Shown piece by piece: positions 1-10,583 of a DNA stretch of 64,000 nucleotides. The position numbers and the translations under genes were made by a program. Position 1 is the stretch's first letter; every line of letters begins with the position of its first letter. This stretch comes from Caenorhabditis elegans (lineage: Eukaryota; Nematoda; Chromadorea; Rhabditida; Rhabditidae), in NCBI RefSeq assembly GCF_000002985.6, contig NC_003284.9, positions 5,704,001 to 5,768,000 of the forward strand, written 5' to 3'. A model generated the notes under the pieces. It was not told where the DNA came from, made no database searches, and was given only the letters and a program-made list of their open reading frames with translations.

Positions 1-396
1 ATGAGAAGACACTCCGAAATAAACTTTTATAGAACTCAATTAATTCGATTAACTGATGAGCGATGATGAGACTTTTGAATTCGGGAGAAGGCGGTGAAAA
101 GAAGTGGAAAAAACATACGCGAGGCAAATAATGGGACTGCAAAAAAAACTTCAATGAAAACTTGTGACGTTGTCGCTTGTCGGTAACGATGCAGAAAGGG
201 ACAGAAAGGAAGATTGAAGAACCCGACTGGAGATAAAATCAAAGCTGCAAGCTGGCCTCTTTCACTGGAAAAACGACGTTTCATCTAAGAAGGCGAATAG
301 AGACTTGACAGTGAGATACGGAGGAGGGCCGGACAAGCAACAAAGAGAAATGCGGGACAGTGTCTTGATTTTCAGGAAAACAACAAAAAAACGCAC

Positions 397-450
397 ATAA
401 TCATCTTCGCCCAGTTTCTTACAAATCTTCACTGACTCAAGTGGCTTCAT
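397..450 (-). CDS. Possible first exon of a minus-strand gene running off the left edge
   Basis: An ATG at 450-448 opens an 18-codon stretch beginning MKPLESVKICKKLGEDDY. It ends at a usable but weak donor (GTGCGT on the minus strand, 396-391). The reading frame is open upstream as well, and the stretch looks more coding-like than the surrounding AT-rich DNA. No domain can be named from 18 residues. The rest of the gene would lie to the left of the window. It could equally be a chance ORF. Confidence 0.25.
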
Positions 451-1930
451 ATTGTATATGTCGTTTTCAATACTGTCTCGGGTAGCGTACGGTTGTGTGA
501 CAGTAAGCAATTTTTGCCGATTGCCGAGAAATCGCAAAAAGTTTGACAGTAGCCGTTTGAAAGAAAATGTGAAAAATTGACACTCTACTTTAATTAATGA
601 CTATACTCGAAGTAAGTATTTTTCGTTGTTTAAACGATATCAAGTTGAGTTTTCTATATAAAATTGGTTACTTTTCAAAGTTTTGGAGCATTTAAAGTAA
701 AAACAAAAGAAAATTAGACTTGCAGCTTCTAAATTTTTTAAAATTTAAATTATTCAGGAAAATTATAACGATGGTGGGAGTTGACCTAGTCAGTCGTTGG
801 GAATGTAATTTTATAAAACATTTTTCGTTATATTTGGTCATTTCTATTTACATGGGTTTTTCTTTACAAAAAATTGCATTCCAAAGTTTTAAATTTTTGA
901 TATTCGAATTCGAAAAGCTACAGTCAAACAAAAAATCAAAAAGAGATATCCAGTTCTCAGAACACCAACTGTATGAATGATAGATTTGTCCATCACCCCT
1001 TCCAGGTGTCACAATTCCATTGAATGTGCAACGAACTGTGAGAGGGTAGCACTTACTTGCGTCCATTCCTATACCCACTTTCGATAATCGAGTGACCTCA
1101 AACATGCTATTCTCCAACCGTTTTCTTCATCATCTTCATGTCCTTCTTCACCTTTTACCATCTGCGTAATATTTATTTAGGCGCTTCTGTTTTTTGAGAA
1201 GAGACATGGAAGGGAGCACTTAATAATTTGATGAAGAGGTTGGGGTGGGGTGGGACACTTACAAATCTTTCAAAACTGATGCAGTTTATCTCGCTTGCGA
1301 ATCTTGGCTTATTCCGTAATTATAGGCTAGTATGCGGGCTGGCGTGTCATCCAGAAAGTGAAGGATGAGATTTATCATGGTCAACTTGTAGAATGAGAAG
1401 CGAATCAGCAGAAGATGGATGAGCGGAGTCAAAACTTTTGGAACAAAATTCGATACACTGTTGTTGTAGAAGGCTATATGTAACTGTACATAAATTTAAT
1501 AATGTGTAGTTTGTAGTTTGAGCTGATTATCGATGTATTTCGTTACTGTGAAAATGAACAAGAGTACTGAAATTCATACTCTTGAAAATGAAAAAAAATC
1601 GTAAAATTCTGTTTTCAACTTTTACTTCTTGATCTTTTGGCCTTTTCTCACAGAATGAAGATTTTTATTAGTTTTTTATTGCCTTGATATTCCAGAGAAT
1701 CATTTATTTAACTACACAGAAATTGGACAATTTTGCGCTCATTCACACATTTCAGGAAAAAATTAAATAATTTCAAAAACATAGATGATCAATGAAAAAT
1801 GATTGAATTAAATGATAAAATTGACTAAACAAAGAACGATTAAAAGTAGTTGAGAACAAAATTTAGTTTTAAAAAATTACGGGCGGTTAACTTGCATGTA
1901 GGAGAGACTAATGAAAAAGTTTATTTAATT
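451..1930. other. Intergenic region left of cat-1
   Basis: No gene could be established here. A minus-strand patch at about 1057-1161 has an acceptor (CAG just before an ATG at 1161-1159) and two possible donors (GTGGGT after 1079, GTAAGT after 1057). It could be a short first exon, but its downstream partners are not visible. The remainder is AT-rich. Confidence 0.3.
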
Positions 1931-4900
1931 CTAAAATGCACTGGTTGCAGAGTACATATTGTTTTGCTGGAGTTGTCCAGCAATATTCATTCCCTCAATT
2001 CTTTCGTAATTCTCATTTGTGACTCTCGAGTCTCCATTTTGACGAAGCTCCACTGACTGTGTTTGGGGGGTTGGCTCAATTAGAACAGGGGGGTTTTTCA
2101 GAAGGAACATGAGAGGGGCGTATAAGAAGCTGATGACGGCAATGATGTACATCATCCTGAAAATTATTATCTAGTGTTGTTGTCAATTCATCATTGTATG
2201 TTACGTTGGGAATCCTAGACTCTTGACAAGTGGTCCGGAGAAGAATGGTCCAAGGGCAAAGGCGAAGCAAAAGGCGGCATCGGCAATGGCATAGATCGAT
2301 CCGTAGACACCGACGTGACGGATATCAACAAGGTAGCCCATGAGTGGGAACATCGACGCATCAATCATACCTAGATAAATCTAATGTCATGAAATCTTTG
2401 GCAAAAACAAACCGATAGAGAATCCGAGGAGAGCGTGAGGGATGATAAGTCCGGCGACGGACGTTGCAGAAGGAATCGACAGAAGACTGAAACCAATGAC
2501 GACAAGACCAATGAAAGAGGAGAGCCATCTGGAAGAGATAATTTAAATTTTGGTAGGGAGAAAATATATGTTTCCTAGATTTTCTTAAAGAGTTGTCATT
2601 GATATGGTACTAGAATGCCTAAATATCATAGAAAACAATTATCGAAAAATTGTAAATTTTGTTTAATTTCTTGTCAAAGGGGTGATGGAAACTAAGTTGA
2701 AAACGTTTTTAGACAAGAAATAAAAACATTTTCCAAAATTTCTTTAAACTTTTATTATGATATTTGGTAATTTTAGCACCATAGAAAATCATATAGAAGT
2801 TTTCTGAAATTGAGAAAAAAAAATTTCCCAACTTCGCATTAGAATTAGAAAAGACTAAATTATTTTTGAATTCCCGCGCAAATGAATGACCTAGATTCCA
2901 GATTTTTTCCGTTTTCCGATCGATTGGTCTTTTCATTGTATCTTTGACATTTACCTTGAAGCAAAAACTATCAATTTTTCTAATATTTTTCGATGAAGAA
3001 AACTTGAAAACCCAGGAAAAGTTTGCTGAATTTCTAAAAATGGCCCAAAAATCGATAATTTGATTTTTGATTTTTTTATTTGAAAAAAAAAACATGTCAA
3101 TATAACGTAGTGATTCAAATTTCATTCCAATTTTATAAATAACTTTTTAAACCTCATAAACGCTACTCCACTTTAAAAAGTTTCCTTGCAGTTTTAAATT
3201 CAGACATTAGTATAAAACAAACCTTCCTATGCGATGAGCCAAAGGTCCAAAAATGTTCGTTCCAATCAAATAAGAGATTGAAGCTGGCAGAAATGCAGCT
3301 CCACGTTCCAACGAATTAGCTCCCCATGATTCCATCATCCATAAGGGCAACGATGGCTCCAGCATTGCTATTCCCAGATTTCCGATGGTGATTGCTCCTG
3401 AAATTATATAAATCAGGTAATAATGCATTCGTTAAGTTATATTTTTGCTAATTTTTCAGATATTTCATTCACAGAAGAATAGTTCAATCAGTTCAATTTT
3501 TATTACCACTCACCTGCAGCAACGATGATGTACGGGTCCTTAGCCAGTTGTTTGATGCTTGAACCTTCCGGTTCTCCTCTATCAATTTTTGGTTGCAAAA
3601 CCATGAATTGGATTGCTGGAAACATAAATTTTTAATCACTTTAACACATTAATAGACATTCTCACATCCATCGAAGAGAGCAAGAAGGGCGAGAAGGACA
3701 AATGGTAGTTCTTTTCCACTCCATTGGTACAATAATCCACCGTACGGAGGACCAACTAGTACTCCCAGTGCCAGGCCTCCAAGCGCTATACCCATTGCAC
3801 TTCCTCTTTCCAGATCGTCTGGATAAGCTTGTGCAAGCATACCCATTCCTGAAATTATTAAAATGAAATACAACTCGTTTTGGTTTCAGTTGGTTGTACT
3901 ACTTTACACAGCGAGAACCCTTCCCAGTATGCTTGCATTTACTTGTGAGTAGAAAAGGAGGGAGGCTAGTATGGAGCGGCCGCGTGTGGCGAGTATAACT
4001 ACACTCGTCGCCTTGCCCCTTTTTAGTGATCAGGTGGCCGAGTGGTTAAGGCGATGGACTGCTAATCCATTGGGGTTTCCCCGCGTGAGTTCGAATCTCA
4101 TCCTGATCGAATCTTTTTTGTTCCTTTTGTTTTATTAGAAGGTGCATTTTTGAACTGTTAGAAGTGATACTAAATCTAAATTTTTACTCTACTCTCAAAG
4201 TTAAATGGGATTCAGAGTATTTTCCCTTTTTCGAACAAAAATCTGGTTTTGTAATACCGTATTTCTTCTATTAATATGGCTGCAATACTATTTTTCGATG
4301 GTCTTCCCGCTTGCAATACTAATAGGGAGTGCAAGACTATTAGGGAGTGCAATATTAATTTTCAAAAAATTTTTCTGACTTTGAGCTTTCTGATTTTTTT
4401 CTGAAAAAACTCGAACCTTGTGTGAAAGTTCAGAAAAATTGATTGTAATTGCAACAAAAAGGTACAATAACTTCAATTTCATAGAAATTTTACCAAAAAT
4501 TGTTGCAAAGTAGGCAAAAAATGTTGTTAAAATCTCAAAATTAGTGAGGTGGGTTTGTACCAAAAAAAGTAGACGCAAGACTATTAGGGAGTGCAACACT
4601 AATAGGGAGTGCAATACTAATTTTCGGATGTGTTCAAGGAGCAATACTAATAGGGAGTGCAAGTCTAATAGGGAGGCCACATTAATAGAAGAAATACGGT
4701 AACTCTCGATTACGGGGTAATCAAATTATTGAAAAATGGAGAAGCTCGGGTTGATAAAAAATGCAAATAATTTATTCAGATTTTCCTTTAAAAAGTTCTC
4801 TAACACGATCATTTGTCGTTTTACAAAAATGTGTACTCCCCCAGGAAGAATGCGCATGCATTTTTATGTTTCATAGAATTTCTTAAGTTTTGACCGAAAC

Positions 4901-6585
4901 CATTAAATTTTGATGATTTCCGCTAACTATTTCATAAAATTTCTTATTCAAATCGAAAATAGACATAGCTCTTAATCAGAATGGTTTAGGTAAAGAACGA
5001 TAAAGACTACATGAAACTCGAAATTGTAGTTCTATCAAAAAACAAAGGAACATTTTATTCTTGCCCACTAAAACAAAATGATACTAAAAAAAACTTTGCG
5101 ATGAGAATGCTAATTACAAAAATAATTTACATAAAATAATTTCAGAAAAAGCGGATCAGCTGTGAAATCCTCTGCAAATAAAATCTATCGCATTCTTTTT
5201 TATGATGCTCAAAGGTTTTTTTTATTTTACTCATGGCTTTCGATGTTTCACGCTGGCACGACCATTTTCAATTGTGTGATAGTTTAAAAGTCAGTTTTTG
5301 AATTGTTGCTTCCTTTCCCAGAGCTCTTTGATTTTATGGAAATCATATTTTCATCTTATCATACGTGCAGCCGTGATCAGGTGGCCGAGTGGTTAAGGCG
5401 ATGGACTGCTAATCCATTGGGGTTTCCCCGCGTGAGTTCGAATCTCATCCTGATCGAATCTTTTTTGTTTCTTTTTTTTGCTAGAAAATTCTCTATTGAA
5501 ATGGTTAGAAGTGTTTTAAAACTAAATTTTGGTGTTTGTTTTTTAAGTTAAATGTTATTTTCAGCATATATACTAAATTATGTTCAAGAAGGACACAATC
5601 TACATGGAAAGGTGATATCTCTTCTAGTTCTCAAAGATTTTTGAGGCTTCTTTTCATTACTATATTGATTCTACAGTAATTATACAACCAACCTGAAGTA
5701 CTTGTGCATGCTGACCCCACGCCTTGTAGTGCTCTAGCCAACCATAGTGTGAAATAAGAATCTCCAAATGCAAAGAGGATGGTCGAGCAGAACATGATGA
5801 CAAAACCTCCGAACATAGGCATAGTGTAGCCGATTCTGAACACGACTTTGTTTCCGATACTCCCATTAAATGCCCACCTATTTGTAAGAGGTCCAATCCA
5901 TGGATTAACTAGAAGCTGAACCAGAGCTTTGGATCCAAACATGAGTCCAACGTGTACATTTTCACTGGCCAGGAGCTTATGCCTTTCTTCCTCACTTATT
6001 GTACGTACCGCAGGTTCTTCAGTTTCTACCGGAGGTTTCTTGGCAGCAGGAGACATATATTTTCTTCTATAACAAAAGATTGCAAAAACAATGTGCAAAG
6101 AAAAAAACGAGTTCATCATACCGATCATTGTATTCGCGGTTTTTACTATTATGATTTTTTCTGTCCGACTCCTTTCTCCTCTCACTTCGTCCAACTGGGC
6201 CGATCGGGTTCTCGTCCCAATCAATATCAGCATTATTACCCAGTTTCAAAGGAACATCCCAGCTGTCATCATCTTCCCACTAAAATAAGCTACTTAATTT
6301 CAATTTCCCGTACACGTCCAGTTGAGCAAACCTGACGTTTCACACGCTTTTGAGAGTTGTGACTGAACAGAATGTCAGTTTCATTCGGATGTTCCATACG
6401 GAGTAGATATTCAGGAATAATTGGCACTGAGCAAATTACATGTACAATTATTTTTTTCATGTTTCCAGAAACTTACCAACTGTAGTTAGAAGCATATTAT
6501 CAAGAAACAAAGCGATATATACGATTAAAAGTAGAATTTTCCTATTGTTCCGATAGGTACTGATCCAATCAAGAATGTACGACAT
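1931..6585 (-). CDS. cat-1: Vesicular monoamine transporter CAT-1 (VMAT, SLC18 family)
   Basis: Proton-coupled antiporter of the major facilitator superfamily that loads monoamines (dopamine, serotonin, octopamine, tyramine in worms) into synaptic vesicles. Ten exons: 6585-6477, 6426-6332, 6279-6122, 6066-5693, 3848-3666, 3615-3514, 3397-3223, 2528-2413, 2370-2205, 2156-1931. All phases agree and give 567 residues. TM1 carries the VMAT signature [19 protein letters not shown] with its membrane aspartate at D29. A long, charged lumenal loop (about 50-155) separates TM1 and TM2, as in VMATs. Later family blocks include [52 protein letters not shown] and [17 protein letters not shown]. The final TM is followed by a polar cytoplasmic tail of about 50 residues. 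An acceptor (TTTCAG, exon from 6619) lies 34 nt before the ATG and may be an SL1 site. A poly(A) signal (AATAAA, 1925-1920) follows the stop closely. Intron 4 hosts two tRNA genes and a MITE. Confidence 0.93.
2640..3183. repeat. Degenerate inverted-repeat-element fragment in a cat-1 intron
   Basis: The intron between the exons at 3397-3223 and 2528-2413 is AT-rich filler. It carries a motif (ATTATGATATTTGGTAATTT, about 2754-2773) and a terminus (CGCTACTCCACTTTAAAA, 3161-3178). Both match the foldback element at 43657-44381. Only one end is recognisable, so I read this as a decayed copy. Confidence 0.5.
4028..4109 (+). tRNA. tRNA-Ser (anticodon GCT), copy 1
   Basis: 82-nt class II tRNA. The acceptor stem GATCAGG pairs perfectly with CCTGATC and the discriminator is G, as expected for serine. 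The anticodon loop CTGCTAA gives anticodon GCT (4061-4063), which reads AGC/AGU. It has a long variable arm and a T-loop TTCGAAT, and a T-run terminator follows at once. It sits antisense inside a cat-1 intron and should be transcribed by Pol III from internal A and B boxes. Confidence 0.95.
4257..4699. mobile_element. MITE with TA target duplication, copy 1
   Basis: Non-autonomous inverted-repeat element inside a cat-1 intron. The left end (CCGTATTTCTTCTATTAATA...) is mirrored at the right end (...TTAATAGAAGAAATACGG), with TA on both sides (4255-4256 and 4700-4701). The body contains repeated units of the form CTAATAGGGAGTGCAA next to each end and no transposase. ORFs across it are chance reading of these subrepeats. 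A second copy in opposite orientation lies at 30370-30801. Confidence 0.85.
5375..5456 (+). tRNA. tRNA-Ser (anticodon GCT), copy 2
   Basis: Identical over all 82 nt to the copy at 4028-4109, with the same acceptor stem, GCT anticodon and G discriminator. The 3' flank is also similar (GAATCTTTTTTGTT and matching stretches for roughly 100 nt), which shows that a segment larger than the tRNA was duplicated. It also lies antisense in cat-1 intron 4. Confidence 0.95.
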
Positions 6586-6619
6586 ACCTCCTTCTTCCAA
6601 GTTTTATTGAATGTTGATT

Positions 6620-9600
6620 CTGAAACTGAGAGAAAAATGAAAGGAAAATTGTGAGAAATGTGATAACAAAACTGAGAGTCTATGAGTCTATACGCAAGAA
6701 TAAGCGAGCAAGGGGCACGTTTTAGATTCCCACGGTCTGAAAAATTGATTTGATATTATTTATGCATAATAACTTCAAAGGAAAGGCACGAGAAACGAAA
6801 GAAGTCACAGAATCTCACAGTTGAATGTCACTCGATTATTATGACTATAGCTGGAGTCCGCGAAAAAAAGGAATTGATTGTGAAATATGGAAGAATAAAG
6901 GAGGAAAGAAGGAAAAAAAGCGGCAGAAGCAAAGGAGCATCCTTGACGAAAAAATATAAAGGGTGAACACTGGTAATGACAGCTCATTTCGCATTTTTGT
7001 CTATACGGCTTTCAAGAATTCCCGGAATAGATAGAGAAATTTTAGATTGTTGGTGTCGAAGAATTTATTGAAAGTAACAGAGGTCCCGTGAAATGTTCCT
7101 CATTTCCATCAGAAAAAGATGTGGGCGCAGTGTAGAGATTCGTAGTACCGGAAGACAATTTTCTAACAGTAGATGGTGGGGGCAGGAGAAGAGAAACCAA
7201 CGGGCGGAATGGGTAACAACGGAAACCAGAATGATGAATGATTCAGTAAAGAATAATGCTTAACACACACACACACGCACTTATTTTCTTTTACTCAGTA
7301 TGTAATACAATATCCCTTATAAGCATTGGTTTAGGCAAATTATTTGTAATTCGGTAACTTGAGGGTGAGAGATTTTTCAAGAATATCGTTGATTTTATGA
7401 ACAAAAGAATTGAAGATATTCACAGAAAAAAGAGAAAGAAAGAGTTTGAAATAAATATTGAAATTCGTTGATATTTTCATATTTTCTCACGTCAGGGAAA
7501 ACATTGAAAAATTTGGTGGAGTGACTGAGACTGCAAGTTGAAGCATAAAAATGATTATATATGGGAACTATACATACACTTATAAATTTCATACTGTATG
7601 ACACGCTATCAAAAAAAAACTGGAATTTATCTTTTGTTGATATAAACTTGAAAGAACAAAACTGCGTTACGTATATGAAAAAAATCCAAAAATTTAGGTC
7701 CCGCCAATTTTGGAGGTCACGTGTATTGTCAAAATAGGACTCTAGGTGATATTTTGGCCCGATTTCTAGCGGGTACCCACTATGTTCATCGCACTATGTT
7801 TACCTTGCGCCCACAGCGGGAATATTGTAACCCGTATGTGCCCGACCATAAAATCCCTGGGGCCCGGTTTTGATGTTGTCTACGACAAAGTGGATGAGGC
7901 CTAAAACTTGGCTCAGGTTTTAGCCTAAACATGGACTGCTAAATGCCGAGTATGCTATGAAATTATATAACATTTTTAAAAGTTAAATGGAAAAAAAAAT
8001 GTGTGCTTTGAAAAAGTACTGTACTTTCAAATTCATGTTTCTGCTCTAGTTTCAACAACATTTCATAGCTTTTCTCACGACTTGTAAAAATGTACAGTTT
8101 TTGTTATTGTTAAAGGAAAATTTGAAACAACAGTTCTCCCAAAATGTGAGTCCCTTCTTGCAGTTAACAAAATTTTCTCGTCCCGAGACCGGGTACCGTA
8201 TTTCTGCAACAAAGACAATTTTCGTAAAATAAACTTCCTATTTATAGCATCAAGCATTTGAATATAGAATTAAAACAATAACTTTCAGTATTGAAATTAA
8301 AAAATCACGATGTAGGTAAATTAAAGATCAGAAGTACACAGATTTCTAATATTGAATACAACTTTTTTTTTAACTTATGCAAATAAAATACACATTTCTA
8401 CCGAATCAAGGCTTATACGAAGCTATAAAAAGTGCTTGAGACGAATGTCTCCCTAGGTGAAATGAGAAGCAAAATCTCATTCGAATTCAATGATGCTCTC
8501 GAGAATAATGCTCGCATTTTTCACTTAACTGCAACGCGACGACGTCGCCGCACAAGTCTCATCTGTCAAGTGCCAATGTGCGTGTGAATCGATTCATAGA
8601 ACTTTTCATGGTTTGAATTCTGCTCGAGTTATGATGAGAATGATATGAGAGCTCAAAGTAACAGCGAAGAAGAAGAAGCAAAACATATTTTGAGTGCTGA
8701 ACAGGTAAACTGCCTTCTTTCTTTGTGCAAAAGTAGACAAAAATATGAAGTAAGTGGTGAAACGGAGCCAAAGAAAAAGTAGAAAGAGAGATAATGACAG
8801 GATGTATTGATGCAATTGCTTCCCGACAAATCATTGGTCCTCATAACGACAAAAAGAGAAATAAGAATAGAGAAACCTTTTAGAGCGACTATTACGCATA
8901 TTCATAGGTACCCTGCAGAGCCTTGGATGAGAAAATCATTTTTTATATGACGTTATATGGGAGAAAGCAGTAAAGACAATCAAAAGTGGAACGGAACTCA
9001 CTTCAGTAGTCCAAAATCGCTACTGTAACAAAAATGGAGGCGTCTAAGCAAAAAATCGAAATTACTGTCATAAATTCCTTGACAAGAGCCAATTTTATGG
9101 TTTTATGTGTCTCCTCTCTTGGTTTTTTTCTCGCAATTTCCAGTTATAACCGTATTCATGCATATATGAAAATGGAGTAAAGCTCTGAGTGGGGTACAAT
9201 GTATAATTTATGATCATGTTTTATAATAAACATAAATTCTTGTCACCGAGTTTATAGAGCTATGAAAAATTTGTTTTAATTCAAGTTTGTCAACGTTGAA
9301 CATGTGTTGTTTTATTGAAGATGGACAACGGTTAACGGAGCAATGATTAAAAATCATTTTTATGGTTCTAAATTGTAACCACTTTTAACTGAAAATAAAA
9401 TTTTGATATCCAATAAAGACAGATAAACATCAGGAATAATATTTTTTTCAAAATAGAACTTAGATCAGGTTTTCAAATTAATCGATTTAATTTTCGTGAA
9501 CAGAGAGAGAGTCTATGTAGTTTTTTTTTCCGAGTTCTGAAAAAAACCGTTCAATATTTAAAAAAAGTAGGTATGTATCAAAATAATTTGCCTATTCTTC

Positions 9601-9651
9601 GATCAAAAAGGTATAATGTTTTCTTTTCAAACAGTTTTCGAACAATGGAGG
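6620..9651. other. cat-1 upstream region
   Basis: About 3 kb between the 5' end of cat-1 and a tRNA-like gene. No convincing coding exon was seen on either strand. It presumably contains the cat-1 promoter and neuronal enhancers. A moderately GC-rich patch at about 7690-7930 looks like part of a dispersed repeat. A short (AC)n run occurs near 7264-7280. Confidence 0.5.
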
Positions 9652-9724
9652 GCCTCCTTAGCTCAGTTGGTAGAGCGTGAGACTTTTAATCTTAAGGTCA
9701 GGGGTTCGAGTCCCCTAGGTGGCT
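9652..9724 (+). tRNA. tRNA-Lys (anticodon TTT)-like gene, irregular acceptor stem
   Basis: 73-nt cloverleaf. The D-arm is GCTC...GAGC, the anticodon stem TGAGA/TCTTA encloses the loop CTTTTAA (anticodon TTT), and the T-arm AGGGG/CCCCT has loop TTCGAGT. A T-run follows as a terminator. The acceptor stem GCCTCCT/AGGTGGC has a T-T mismatch at 4:69. The base after the stem is T, unusual for a discriminator (lysine tRNAs normally carry G). It may be a functional minor copy or an early pseudogene. Confidence 0.7.
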
Positions 9725-10583
9725 TGACTTTTTATTGTTCCAAAGTTTCACCATATTCTGTTTTTATTGTATATATTAAGTTTTAAAGTACTCCTATTAT
9801 AAATTATATTTAATATCACAACCTTCATTGTTTGATGAAATTTTCGAATGTTTGGTTTCAATTATAGTTTTGATTCCACGTCTTAAATGTCAGTTTAACA
9901 TAATAACTTTTCATGATAGGACAAACTGTTATTGTTTTCGGACCCCTTTAAAATTGATGGATAGTGTTTGAAATCAGGTTCACTGTAATCAAAACGCCTA
10001 TGCTCTTGTGATTCTATTTTAAAATATGTTCCAATAAACTGGATGTTCCATATTTTTAGTGACATCATGCTCTCTTTGTTTGTTTTTTCATGTAACAAAA
10101 CCAACCCAAAAATCGGCACACATCGCATTCATTTATATGATCAAGAAAAAAACCTGGCTGATAAGTATTTCATAAGACGAAGACATTTCGGTTTTTTGAT
10201 TTTTATTATTTTCACTGCTTGAGTCGTTCGATGAAAATTGAACAAAAATACTAATTTCGCAATAAGTAATCCGCAGCCAGTTTTGATTTACATTGGTTGT
10301 CATCATTTCTATCTTTATCCTTATCAAAAATGTTCTTTTCTTGATATTTTTTTATTTCACAAAAATTCTTGCCATTCATTCATTCTCTCTCCAATTTTCT
10401 TGACAAACCACTCTTTTTTTCTTATTTCATCCACCCATCTTTCTTGTTAGGTTCACGTATTATTTGTTATCATTTACCCCGACAATTTATCTTATCAATA
10501 TATTCATTTTGCTTGCTACAGTGGGACTGTGATTTGCCGAAATTGTTTGTTGAATCAACAACTTGTTCAACTTATTTGGTTCA
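9725..10583. other. Spacer upstream of the P450 gene
   Basis: AT-rich, with no supported gene. A splice acceptor (TTGCTTGCTACAG, ending 10521) lies 62 nt before the P450 ATG and could be a trans-splice site or the end of a 5' UTR intron. Confidence 0.4.

Noticed and set aside
4288-4680. 130-codon Leu/His-rich ORF on the minus strand
   Set aside because: It lies wholly within a MITE and merely translates its tandem subrepeats.
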